Source of the DNA: Cocos nucifera
Taxonomy: Eukaryota > Streptophyta > Magnoliopsida > Arecales > Arecaceae
Length of the DNA stretch: 64,000 nt
Assembly: GCA_006176705.1 (NCBI GenBank)
Contig: QRFJ01000059.1
Location: forward strand, 1,178,001 to 1,242,000
Direction: 5' to 3'
Below, one piece after another: positions 12,839 to 25,300 of this stretch. The notes beneath the pieces are model-generated. The model did not search any database, had not been told where the DNA came from, and saw only the letters and a list, made by a program, of their open reading frames with translations. Numbering within the stretch: position 1 is the first letter of the stretch; every line of letters starts with the position of its first letter. A program made the position numbers and the translations under genes.

Positions 12839-13244
12839 TTGGCGTGAGATAAGAGAGAGAGCTCACAATAAAAATTAGAAGAATAAGGGTAGAGAGGGGT
12901 GAGAATTAGGGTGCTCTCAAAGGGGGGGTGTGGGTTTTCTTTAAGTCATCTACATAGCATGTCATGTTGAGAGAAAAATAAGAATGGAAGAAGGGTTCTT
13001 CTCTTAGAGTTTTTTATCTTCCTTTTGTACCTGCTTTTGAGAGATAAGAGAGAAGAGTCTCTCTTCTTTATCCTCCTCAATTTTTCATCTTCTAGAACAT
13101 CCAAGAGAATTGAAGAAAGAAAATCAGATCAGCCATCATAAGGGATCTGCAAGGAGCTTGCATCCCATGCAGATCTTCGATTGTCAAACCTCTAATCAAT
13201 ATAGAAGCTTCATGTGGACAACCTATAGAGGCCAGACATCCTGT

Positions 13245-14608
13245 ACTCGAGGAAATCTCCTACAATAATAGAAATTTCACTCTGCAATATTGCCTTTCAT
13301 TCTCTCGAGTCATTTATCTCATGCTCGATCCACCTCCATCTGGCGATCCACCTCATACTAGGCTCCCTCTAGCTCCTGAAGCTCCACCTCATATGGGGCA
13401 TCCTGGTAAATAGTAATATTCTCTCATCCTCTTCTTCTTCTCCAAAATAATCCTATCATCATACATGATATTTAGTATTCCATCACCAGCTATCCACCTG
13501 TAGCCGTTTGAATCCAGTCTACTCAGTGAGATAAGATTCCACCTAAAATCAAGTATGTATCGGATCTCCCTCAATCTTCTTACTGCACTATCATGTATCC
13601 TCGAGTTGACTATCTCAATACCTCTGATCTCACAACTTAATTTATCCAGTAGGAACATAATACCCTCACTGGTCATCCACTACTGAAAATAAATAGATAC
13701 CTCATTAGATATCAACAAGATATCATCCTCTGACTCACTACTAGTCGTCGCTGTAGTAGCCCTCATCTGATCTTTGAATTGAGAGCAATCTCTAACACGA
13801 TGCCCCAACTCATCACATCGATAGCACCTGATCTTACTGGGGTCTCTCATCTTGGATCTGGATCATCCTCCTTGCAATCCTTTGCTGCTTCATCTACTAC
13901 CATCTGCTTCTTCAGAAATCACCAAAGTTAAGCTACCGCCATCTGAGCTTGAAGTTGAGTTCTCCCTCTTGAGAATCTCATTCTGGAGAATTGCCACAGT
14001 AACCTCATCCATCTTGATGGTGCTCTTTCCCATTAGAAGAGCAGTCATCAAGAATTCATACGAAGGATGAAGTGACATTGGCAAGACCAATACCCTGGTC
14101 TTCTCCTTAACTTTCTCGTCAATACTGAGAAGGTCGGTGAGGATCTTTTGAAAGTTGGATAGATATTCCTGCATGCTTTGACCTTCATCCATTCACAGCT
14201 AATAGAACTGCCTCCAAAGGAAGAGAGTATTGGTGAGAGATTTTATCATGTACAACTTCTCGAGCTTCGACCACATCGCTATTAGAAAAGACTCACCAAG
14301 TACATGGATCATCACATCATCCGCTAGGTACAAGCGGATCATCCTCACCATCTACATTTATAGTTGCTCCTAGGTCCTCTCCTTTATAGTGTCTGGCTTC
14401 TTCTCATTTAAGAGAGCATTGATCAATCCATGTTGGATAAGCACATCTTTCATCCTCGATTGCCACAAAAAGAAATTGCTCTTTCCGTCGAACTGTCTGA
14501 TCTTCATCTTGATTGTGCTTGTTTTCTCCATCTTCTAATCTTGATCAACACCATCTCTGTCTGGATCGCCTGATACCACTTGACCACGATAACCAGGCTC
14601 TGATACCA
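13245..14608 (-). pseudogene. copia element 3, gag to pre-integrase fragment
   Basis: On the minus strand, from high to low coordinate, there is a primer binding site (14,608-14,596) and a gag segment at 14,192-13,890 (MDEGQSMQEYLSNFQKI, UBN2/gag type). A canonical CCHC knuckle follows near 13,835-13,790 (CYRCDELGHRVRDC). Then a pre-integrase segment covers 13,676-13,389 (ILDFRWNLISLSRLDSNGY). Integrase, RT and the 3' LTR are absent; the fragment ends where it meets the truncated LTR of element 2 at 13,244/13,245. It is a separate copia lineage from elements 1 and 2. Confidence 0.85.
14596..14608 (-). promoter_or_regulatory. primer binding site of copia element 3
   Basis: The minus strand reads TGGTATCAGAGCC, a perfect match to the plant initiator tRNA-Met primer site. 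It sets the boundary between the element 3 leader and its 5' LTR, which must lie to the right. A second shorter match lies near 14,570-14,582. Confidence 0.85.
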
Positions 14609-15720
14609 CTTATTATGGTATCATCAAATTCTGATACTACCTATTGAGGTAGATCTCTCAATTATAGAATACGGATCACCTGCTCAAAATCACAACAATG
14701 ATGGAAAGTGGATGTTAATACCATATGAAAAAAGAAAAGAAGAAATAATAACAAATAAAGACAATAAAATATACGTGGGTTTGGCCTCAAGTCTACCTCC
14801 ACGGGGCATGCTAACTTCACTATGAGAGAAATAAAATCTAACAAATGCAAGAGAAACTTACTACCCAACCTTTGTACAAAATTTTTTTAACAAAAAATCT
14901 TAAAATTCTCATAAAAGCTCTCTGAAACCTCTCAAGAAATCTCTCAGCATCTCAAGGATGTCACCAGCTCTCTGATGCAATAAATGATTCGTCAATCGAA
15001 GTTATATAAACTCCAGAAATCTCAAAATAATGTTTCAGTAGGAAACTCAGTTCCAAACACACTCAAGAACTATTCTGGATCGTTTGATCATGACCGACTC
15101 GAACCAAAGCTATCCGATCATGCAAATCAGTCCAAATCAAGCCTGAATCATGCCTGAACCATTAGATCGTGATCGGCTCGCTCTAGAGCCATTTGATCGC
15201 ACACTCGATCCACCAAAAACCTATGAGTTGCGTGAAATAGCAGGCGAACCGGCATCGGTCCATCGTGGACCAAGCAAAATTAGTGGGAAATGGCCTGTTG
15301 GTCCACGACTGTGCGCATGGACCATGTGCCTCGTCTGCTGCTAGGCCTGTGTGCACCCACGTGGCCTGTACCCATGCGGCCCGCACGTGCCCAGGCGTGC
15401 GCGCTCGCGCATGTAAGCCAGCCCAATGCACGACTGGCCCAATGCTGCCACATGCTGCCAGGTCGAGCCCATGCTGGTGTTGGCCTATGCCAGCTGTGGG
15501 CCCCTTTGGCGGTCCGTGGACCATGCCACTCGCTCTCGATGCTCCCTCATGCATATCTTTTCCATCTTGACTCCATTTGGGCTGTTCTTGGGCTCATTGG
15601 ATTCCGTTCGTCATTCTGGATCTCATTTTGAACTTATTATGGACCGAATCTCGAGATATTTTTCTCAACATATTATGTGCATATATATAGAACATGAGCC
15701 CTTACTTTAATTCATGCATT
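14609..15720 (-). repeat. putative 5' LTR of copia element 3, outer end not fixed
   Basis: By position this should be the LTR of element 3. It includes a strikingly GC-rich block (about 15,240-15,560) in otherwise AT-rich DNA. I could not find a clean TG...CA boundary or a second copy, so the right end is a guess. Several overlapping open frames in the GC-rich block on both strands are expected from base composition and have no recognisable family. Confidence 0.35.
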
Positions 15721-15907
15721 ACACTTAATATAAAATCATTCTCAAAACAACAAGAAAGAAACATCCCAAAGTCATTTTACTATAACTATAGAAACCTAAC
15801 TAAAATTCGATGTTATCTTTGAATCATGATTATTCATATGCTCGCTCATGGCATGGAAGTAAATCAAATATTTACTTGTCAAAGCCTTCACCCACAAATT
15901 CACTAGC

Positions 15908-16578
15908 TTCTATAAAGCTTGACATAGTTCAATTGATCATAATATCGATTGGCTACATCTTGTATTGCATCAACATTTGCAAAATACTAGACCGAGGAGT
16001 TGAGTAGGGCTGCAAACAAATCGAGCTGCACAACTTAAGTTCAAGCTCGATTCGACTCAATTATTATCAAGTTCGAATCGAGCTCGAATAGCAGGATACT
16101 TAGCTCGAAAGCTCGCGAGCCTACTCGAATATATATATATATTTAAAAATTTTATTTTTATTTATAATATATATATTATTAGTAAGATAAGGCTCGATTT
16201 CGAGCTAGAGTATGACTCGATTCATACTCGACTCAATCTCGAGTTTTACCTATTTTTCATCAAGTCGAGTTCGAACTTGTAATATTAAAGCTTGGTTGAG
16301 CTCAAGCTGAGTTTCAAGCTTGAGTATTTTGAGTCGAGTCGAGCTCAAGCTTCTAGTTACTCGACTCGACTCAGCTCAATTATACCCTTAGAGTTAAGCA
16401 ATGGCTAGCTTACCGATCTACAATTTGCAAATATCCATCGTAATCTTCTATAAAGCTTGGCCTGGTTCAACTGATCATAATATCTATTGGCTACATCTTG
16501 TATTGCATCAACATTAACAAAATACTAGCAATGGCTAGCATGCTTATCTACAATTTGCAAATATCCATTGCAACCATC
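15908..16578. repeat. imperfect tandem duplication interrupted by a MITE
   Basis: A unit of about 135 bp is present twice. It runs from CTTCTATAAAGCTTG through TTGGCTACATCTTGTATTGC and CAATGGCTAGC to CAATTTGCAAATATCCAT. Copy 1 covers 15,908-16,443 and is split by the hAT-type MITE at 16,005-16,390. Copy 2 covers about 16,444-16,578. The copies have diverged by several substitutions. Function unknown. Confidence 0.8.
16005..16390. mobile_element. non-autonomous hAT-type MITE (386 bp)
   Basis: It is flanked by an 8-bp target duplication, GAGTTGAG (15,997-16,004) and GAGTTAAG (16,391-16,398), with one mismatch. An 8-bp duplication is typical of hAT elements. The ends are TAGGGCTGCAAAC and, inverted, TAAGGGTATAATTG, imperfect terminal repeats. 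The interior is dense in CGAGCT/AGCTCG words and partly self-complementary. There is no coding capacity. It inserted into copy 1 of the local duplication, so it is younger than that duplication. Confidence 0.8.
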
Positions 16579-16579
16579 A

Positions 16580-19252
16580 TTAATTTTAACTTTGCCCAAA
16601 CAGTGTACCTTGATATCTGCTCCAATGGACACTGACAAGTGTCATGGTATGACATGTCAAGCAATCACTAGGGGGCATTATTTCAACTAGTATAATCATG
16701 GAGTAGTTGGTGCAGCTTTCTTTCTTATGAGAGAAGATGGTGACATCGAGGGGCTTGAAGCGAAACAAGTCCATGAAATCGGGATCTAATATTCTATTAG
16801 CGTCGCTATATGTGAATGATCTAGTATTCACTAGCCAAAGCAACGAAATGACTCAAGAATTTGAGGATATGATGCAGAAGATGTGTGACTTAGATCGATC
16901 ATCCTTAGTAGTTCAAAAAGGTGGTGGAACATTATCTATCTATATGTATGTATGTATGCACTTGGACCAATATTCCAGTTTCGGCCTCAAATATATTATC
17001 CAGGTACACTTGTCAAGATCAATTTAAACCGGCACTAAAGCTTCTCAAGGTTGGACCGGGGAAGAGACGGAAAGCGGTCGGCAACCTGGTCATGGGGGAA
17101 CATAGCAGTAGCACGCGACATGGACTTACACCTAGCTATTTCATATGACCCAAGACATCTAACATCAACCACAGTTCTGCTAGTGATCAAATAAGCTCAT
17201 ATATCACTCGACTTGAAATTAAACCCAAACAGATCTTCAAATAGCAGTAAACAAATCAAGCTTAAACTCAACTTTCAAGCTCGAATTTAGTTGCAAACCA
17301 AGTTTGATCAGATCCACATTCGAAAAAGCTTGGGAGGATACTCTGTAACATTATTCTAACGTCAATCAACCAACTGGAGAATTAAATTGTTTGGCAGAAA
17401 GGTACAACCTTCAACACAGATCTGGGGGAAATATATACCCCAAATATTTTAAGGATAGGGCAGTATAGTCATTTTGACAAGCCGGCCAAACACCATGTGC
17501 ATACCCGCTCATCCAAAAGCCCCATGTCTGGCCTCCAGAAACCAATAAATTTATGTTGAAATAGAAAAACTCAGAAAACGCTGCCAAAGTTAACGGCTTA
17601 ACCATGTAATAAAATGAGGCCCAAACTTAGGGAGATGTAAGACCAAACAAATATCTATAATACAGCCATGAATAACTGATAACATCATTAATATACACAC
17701 CACTTAAGTATTTCAGCTGCGTATTTATTTGCACATGATCCACAATCATGAGTCCAGTGCTGTTCAGCAGATCGCAGATCGTTCAAACAATGGAAATGTT
17801 TATATTGTTACTCTGCTCTTACCCATAGATGCATCTATTCTCAGTAGAACACAGAATAACACCATAGGTTTGTGCAATAACATTAGTACAGAAGTCACTT
17901 GGGAGCAAGAAAAGTACATTCAACATTCTCCAAGGTACTCCCCGAACATTGAAAATGGAAATCATGTTACAAGAAAATAGACCATCTTCTCAAGTACAAA
18001 ACCTGAGCATGGCTCTGATTCATATCATCATCACAATGATCATAACTTTCATTCAATCTTTGCTGAACGAAGGTAAAGGACCAGATATGACAACGAAACA
18101 CATACTGAGAATACCAGTGCCAGATGATGGGGTTGCAATGGTTATCAGAATTCAGAAATAAAAATCAATAATACAGAGAATAATACTTCTTGCCCTTACC
18201 TATACCTTTTTTACATTTGTACATATTACAAATATGGAACCATATATTGGAAATTTTAAAACGACCTATTATTTGGCAAGAAAAAAACATGCACCAAACT
18301 CTTCCACAAATAATCGAGAGCAATAAAGATGAACATTTAAAAGAACATGAAAAGCCAATTACTGCTCCAACTTTTTTCATCATCATCATCACATCTTCAC
18401 TGCCCCTAAAACATAAAAATAAACAAAAATTGATTTCTAAGAGCTTCCTCAAAAAAGGTTTCTAGGAGAATATGAAGAGCCAACCATTCTTATGATTCTT
18501 CTCATCACGTAATAAGTTCTTCACACTGTTGCCGCTCCACTGAGGTACGAGCCAAAGGAAAAAGTAAATGCTCCTAGTTTCCTGTGTCTGGTAGTGAGCT
18601 AATCAAATCACCATAATTCTCAAAGTATTTCAGTGAAGGATGAATCGGGAAGCATTACATTTTCCATTGGCATCCTCACAATGCACAGAAAAATCAGAAT
18701 AAGGATTTTTGGTGGGGTACAAATTCTATGCACAAGATCGCACTTCAACTCAAAGGTATATAGATTGAACAACGATTACTTATGAACTGTATAAAATTGA
18801 GCAGGTCTTGCCTGCATTTAGTAACTTTCAACCTCAAGATGGTATAAATAAGGCTAACTCATAGTCCTATATATGTACCACCTTATTGAAGATAAAACAA
18901 AGCCTTTTTCATGGATGAGGAGCTGAGTTTAACTCGTAAAAAGGAGGAAATTGCTCGTTCCTTCAGTATTGATTTCCTGAATCATTGTTGTCCATGAAGA
19001 ATTTTCTCCTGCTTGTGGTATTTAAGGATCACTGCAAAACCAGAAAAGCTGATCTATTGGTGCACCAGCACTTCATGCGATCACCAGAGCATGCTAGTGA
19101 AATTTGGCCAAGTTCATTCTGATGATCAATGGCAGAAACAGTATGCCAATCTATCCATGTAGCACCTAGATGATGTGATCATAAACAGCAGCCGAAAAGC
19201 AGAGATTTATGATGACCATCTATTTTTGGGTATGTCTACTTGCAAGAATCAA
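16580..19252. other. intergenic / 3' flank of the USP-like gene
   Basis: No gene recognised. The part near 17,190-17,340 contains CAAGCTTAAACTC and related words reminiscent of the MITE at 16,005, possibly an old fragment. The 3' UTR of the USP-like gene must begin at 19,252 and extend leftwards, but I cannot place a polyadenylation site with confidence. Confidence 0.4.
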
Positions 19253-19339
19253 CTAATTGACAGCTTCAAAGAAAAGCACTTGCGGTTGCAAATGTCCCCT
19301 TTCACACATGCTAATAACATCGTCCCAACCACCAATCAC
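19253..19339 (-). CDS. USP-like gene exon 14 (last exon, stop codon)
   Basis: Starts GTGATTGGTGG after TTCTAACAG and ends GCTGTCAATTAG. It encodes VIGGWDDVISMCERGHLQPQ then VLFFEAVN and stop, the expected C-terminus of the family. Confidence 0.93.
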   Translation of the reverse strand: MIGGWDDVISMCERGHLQPQVLFFEAVN

Positions 19340-22300
19340 CTGTTAGAATTTACTTAGGTCAAAATAAATGATCAAATATGAATAAAATTAGGAAGTGGCA
19401 CTGCACTTATCTGGAAGTTACCTTGACCATCTGGTCATCATACATAACCCATTGTTCATGCTCATATGCAAAGCAGTGATAATGTTGACCATAATAACAT
19501 ACCTGAATATCAAGAAAAGAAAAGGTGATTACCAAGTTAAGAATAAACTTGAAGGCATGAATAAGTATGGAGAATAAACATTTACACTGACAATATAAGT
19601 CAGTTTTAAAAATGTGTTCTTATATTTGCTGATGAGTCACCAGCAGAAATGGCATGGACCACTTGGTTTATAAACCAAAATTTACATAAATAGCGACAAC
19701 AACATGACGAAGAAATGATCTTGGAAAATTGTTCAAAACAGGCAGATTTAAATGTGACAACCCAACCAAATAACTAGAAAAATGCATACATACAAACGGG
19801 CACATGCAAACATGCATAGAATCAAATGCATATGAAAATCCGAAAATAGAACAATTTGCAGAAGCGCTAAGTGGATCTAAGCACAATTTAGGTGCATGCT
19901 TTCAAGACTTAATTTTCCATCAAGATTTCTGGATTTTAGCAAAGATTAGCGATCATAGAATTTATAAAAATCTAAGATTTGAGAAATATCTTAGCATTGA
20001 AATGTTGAAAATTTTAGTAGGGGAAGGCCAGGATGCACTCAAATTATGGAGAGAGTTGAAATATCTTTGCATTTTAGTTAAAATTTGGGATCAACTTTAA
20101 TCCAAAGGACTTGAATTTTTTTTAGTATTTCTATTGAATTCAATTCAGGTGTACTTCTTTATTTGCTTATAAGTTACTTAGATGGCATTACATGTAAACG
20201 ACTGCCCCTCTGTCTGTCTTTTAGTAGCCTGCTTGCCGAGTTACTTAGCCAACCTTAGCAACCAACCTACTTAGGTGGTGGGGGGGACCTATCTAGTCAA
20301 GTGAACCCTACTATCCTTGCCCATAAACAGAGACAAGGGAGGATAAACTAGAGGTGGAGGAAATGAAGGGGGCTAGGCTAGAAGAAGAAAAAGACGAAAA
20401 AGAAGAAAAGGTTATAATGATGATGATGGTGGTGGTGGTGGTGGTGAAGGAGATTTGGATAAGGAGGTATAGGATTTCCTTTGCATCATAAGGTCAGCAA
20501 CTTTCTCCATGCCTTTGAGTTTTAAGTTTGGTTTGGTTAGTGGCCTAAACTCACTTTTCAGCATATATATGGTTTAGAACTTCTAAACTACATGAACTTT
20601 TTCAAAATCTATGGTTATCCCTTCCAAGTAATTTTCCTATCTTTTTTTAATCCAACACTGCTTTGTGATTTTTAAGCCTAGGTCTTCTTTTGAATGAGCT
20701 AATTTCAAAACAAAGTAACATTATAAAGCTATCAAACCTAGTCAATTTCAAATCTTGGGGTTTATTTTATATTCTCTGAAAGTCTGAATAATATTGTATC
20801 TCTTTGCAGTTAGTAAATCACTTCAAGCGTTTAAATCCATACCATATAAAAAAAGTCTTAGGGGATCCTTTGGGTCAGTCAAATTTGCTCATAAATAGAT
20901 TATTATCTGAGTCACAAACAAAACTATATTACATAATAATAACCAATATGGGCACTCATGGAAACGTAAACATACACAACTAAGTTAAATCCTGTGTCAC
21001 ACATTTCCTGCATATGATGGGATCTCTCTAATGCCCCAAACCCCTCTCTCTATCCCAACTACTCTCAAATAAACTTAATTTCCTTCTGTCTTTATCTCTC
21101 TCCGACAACTTTATCCACCTCCAATCTTTATCTTCCCTTTTTATTTTTATTTTTTTTTCATTTATTTACTAGGTATTTTTGTTATTTTTAATCTATTTAA
21201 TATTTTATGAATTGTGGATTGCATGTACCCATATGCTAGTCTCAAGATTAGGAGTTTCATATTTTGAATTCTTAAATCAGCTTCAACTTTAAAGTTGTTC
21301 TGGAATTCGAAACCTATGAGTTCTTACAAAGATTTTCAAACTTTTGAACTCCAAAATTTTTGAACTTTTAAACTCTAATTTCTTTTCCGGCTTTGAAATT
21401 GTTTGATACTTTGCATATATTTTCCATCGCAAAGATTTCAAATTATTGTGCTTTGAAAAGTTTGTTCACAAGATTGTTTGAATTTATTTTTTTCTGATTT
21501 CAATATGCAAATTTTGAAAGTAAATAATCGTTTGAGTGGATGGTTTCAAATGCCATTTACGTAATTCTTTTCAAATCTGAAATAATATCGAACATGAAAA
21601 ATATGTGGACCTCTAATTATGTTCAGCCTCATTCGAATAATCAATGAGGATCTCTTCCAGCCACTGACTAGGTGGTATATGTGAATCATTGGCAAGGATT
21701 TGTGCATCCTTGGCCAAGCAGTATATGTGGACCTTGAGGATTTCATGTGGCCTCATCTACCTCATCTACCTTACTAGGAAAGATACATGTGGCCTCATCT
21801 AGTTTATTGAGGATTTTATGCAACCTTGTCTGAAGTGAGTACAAGTGAATCTCTGCAAGACAATATGAAATAATGGAATACAAGTGTTTTGTGATATAAA
21901 TTGTGCTTTGACCATTTTATCTCGAATCGGTATTCCATTTATAGTTTGTGAATTAATTGAACTTTGCTCAAAACTTGTGCTTTGAACCATTTTAGCATCA
22001 CATATCTTGCTGAAAACTTTGCATTTGCCATTTTATTATAAAATGATTGAAGTGGATTTCTATTTTAACTTTCTAAGGATAAGTCGATCGCATGTTCTAT
22101 TTTTAAGTGATTTGTTTTCACCATAGATGTTTGAACTCTTTTGAGCAATGTGAAGTTTACTTGCTGAGCTTTGTAGCTTACCTCATCTTTTACATAATTT
22201 TCAAACTGATTATTAAGAGCCCTAGTGGATCTATTTGAAGAGATGGATTCTCTGTTTTGAAGTTGCTTTTGGATTGAATCGTATTTGAAGCCACTAATCT

Positions 22301-25300
22301 ACACTGAGTCATTAAATTCACCTGGTATAATCTTATAATAATAAGACAAAATTGATCAGTCTTCATAGTAACGAAAAAGTCTATTTGACTAATATTATGC
22401 CCATTTTAAAAATGTTATCAAGCGAGGGTCCTTTTTAAAGCGGTTATTATCTAACACTAGGTCGTGCCATCATGAATACTAGTCCTCCAATAAATATCAT
22501 ATCTCCACTAGGAATCTCTTGAATTAGTCATCCATATCCTCTCAAAAGTGTTACTTTGTAGCATCATCAAATCATGCTTCAGGAGCATAAACACTAGCAA
22601 TAATAACAAACTCTTGTCCTAACACTGATTTTATCAAGATCATTCTATTTCCTACTCTCTTAATATCTACAACTTCATCTTTTAAACTTTTATCTACAAT
22701 AATTCCTACTCCATTTTTGTTCCTAACTTTCCTGGTATACCAAAGTTTATAAATTGTCTTACCAACTTCCTTAGCTTTTTCTCCTATCCACCTAGTCTCT
22801 TGCAAGCAAGCTATGTTAACTCTCCTCCTAGCCATTCTACCTATTAGCTATGTAAATTTATCTGTCAACAGCCTATATTCCAAGTTGTTAAATATATCAT
22901 TATAATGACTCATGAGTCATGGCACTACAAAATTGTCTCATGGAACCTACAATTCTATTAGTACTTGTGAACTCATCATCTTATATACATCATGCATTAT
23001 CCACCCAGTTGATCTTTTTAGTCCATCAGGGTTCATTGTATCACCCTGAATCACCCAATTCACAGCGAACCATGCCAACTTCACTTAAAGAACACCAAAA
23101 AATATTTGGCCGAGCCCCTATTTCATTCGAAACTGGGGCTCAACCCAGCAGGGCTTGAAGATGAGCAGAGGGCTTCCGAGCCCCCTCTCTCTACCTCTCT
23201 CTCTCTTCCTCTCTTTCCTTCTCCCTCTCCCCTTTTCTCTCCAGCTCCCCTTTCTCGATATGCAACGAGTTGGCACGGCATGGTACCGTACCATCGACCT
23301 CGAGTCCACCTATCCTTTATTCCATTGTTGATCAAGGGTACTCCTCACATTTACATATCCACCTTCCCTTGTTGGCATTGGTACCTCATTTTTCAATCTT
23401 TCATACCGACTTTGAACCATGCTCATTAGGATTTGAAGTCTCCTTGAGATTTTTTTATGCTTCTTTAGGTTCTAGCATCTGACATTTAGCATTTTTATAG
23501 TTCTTTATTCTTTTACCATTGCCTACAGAAGTTCCCCAAGATTAAAATTTTTTCTTTTTCTGTAGTTTTCGGATTTAATTTAGGACTAAAATCAGGGAAG
23601 TGCTCACAAATTTTTATCAAGTTCGTAACTCTTCCAATCAAGAATTTGAATACTAGTTTCATAAATATCCTTTTGATTATTTGATTAAGAAGATTGATAT
23701 TCTGATTGTTTTGGAAACTTATTATTGGACATGTAGGTTTTGTATTATTAGGATTTTCTTTTCATGTCGTCAAAGGTCTTTTCTGTATAGCCCTTCAGAA
23801 TATTCAAATGTTACAATTTAAAGAAAGATCTTGGCAGCTTCTACTTCCATATCATGCATTCATTTTCTTCTTATCCATGTTCTTTTCATTTATTTTGCAT
23901 TCATTTTCTTCTTATTCATGTTCTTCTCATTTATTCTGCATTCATTTTCTTCTTATCCATATTCTTCTCATTTATTCTTACTTTCCCTTGCAACAGAAAA
24001 TCCATGCCCTGTTTCGGAGGCCAAACAAGTTTGGTATAGATGCACCAAAAGTTAATACCAATTCTGATGCATCAATGGACTGGGCTACTACTCAAAGAAA
24101 AGTATAGAGGTGGTACTGGTTGCTATGCTATATCAGTACTGGGGCAAAATTTAACTCAAATACCAGGTCTGATCTGACATGATATTTAATAGTTGAGTTG
24201 TAGTTAATAGCATGATAATTTGAGATCTAGAAGCCTTGAAAGGCAAGAGGATATTTTATAAGGCTGGTTTTCAGGTTGGAGTTGAACTGCAAAACGTAGC
24301 ATCCCATCTGCAAAGCTGTGAGAAAAGGGAAGTCCCAATATTTAAAGATAAAGTCTGCACTTTTCTGAGTAGATAAATATCTTTGAAAATAAAGTCAGTA
24401 TGGAAAGCTTCAAAGGAGTTAGTTAGAAGGAGAATAGGGAACAGCTTAAGATGCAAACAGGCGGCAAGTTCTAATAACTCAAGGTGCATTTGGTTACACA
24501 TTTTGATTTTTGCTTTTTAATTTTTAAAAAGTATTTTTTACTTTTTTTATTTTTGCTATGGAGCAAAAGCAAAAAAGCAAAAAGCATATTTGGTAATTAC
24601 GTTGCTATAAAGCAAAAGGCAATTATATGCAAAGCAAAAAACAAAAAGCAAAAAATTTTTGCTTTGCATATAAAGCATTTTTTTTGATTTTTTTGATTTT
24701 TGCTTTTCATGGTGTTACCAAATATTGCTTTTTGATTTTTACTTTTTAAAAATCAAAAAGCAAAAAAAGTACTTTTTTAATGGCTAATCAAATGCATTCT
24801 CAGTTGCTCATCATTAAATTAAGGACAGATCTGATATGTAAACAGATCTAACAAGCAAGATTCTACAGCTGAAGAGAACAGAATGATGTGCAGTCTTCCA
24901 ATAGCTGGCAGTTGCAATAGAAGGAAAAAAGAAAAGTAGGAGAAGGAGAAGAAGAAGTACTTAGAAGAAAAAAAAGATATGCAGCAGAGTTGAAGACAGA
25001 TGTGAAGTATCATAACATGTTCATAATCATACCGACTAGCCTTTTCCCAAATATTTAAGGTCAGCTTTATGAATCCTCATTCACCAAGTACCCCCTTCTG
25101 TTTCTCTTCTCCTTTCGGGGACATATGTTGAAGTATCAGAACCTTATTTATTTGCTAACCATGCTCTTGCTATTCTCCTTTTCTGCGTACTTCTACTACT
25201 ACATCTTTTTTTTTTGCTTGCTCACTCCTTTTTCCTCATCTCTCTATTCTTGGCCATTTTGTGGTACCTTTCCTTTTATACATTGTCATGCAACCTTCAC

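Larger units (their letters stand above)
10661..13244 (+). repeat. 3' LTR of copia element 2, with internal duplication, 3' truncated
   Basis: It begins TGTTAGAAATTATATCC directly after the pol tail. It contains a 518-bp tandem duplication (separate entries). At 13,244 (…CAGACATCCTGT) the match to the 5' LTR stops; the last about 312 bases are missing and sequence of element 3 follows. Undamaged LTR length is therefore about 2.4 kb, long for a Copia element. The same LTR family recurs at 58,768-64,000. The twin 92-codon open frames in the two duplication units are chance frames. Confidence 0.85.

Noticed and set aside
15150..15710. Overlapping open frames on both strands in the GC-rich block
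   Set aside because: Many frames open at once, as expected from base composition; they contain no recognisable motif and overlap a probable LTR.
18165..18465. Two overlapping open frames on opposite strands near 18.3 kb
   Set aside because: Low-complexity, AT-rich and mutually antisense, with no motif; they lie downstream of the stop codon of the USP-like gene and may be partly 3' UTR.
23706..24107. 133-codon frame as a membrane protein gene
   Set aside because: It runs through a 42-bp minisatellite that is open in all three frames; the hydrophobic repeats come from the repeat unit, and the segment lies in intron 12.
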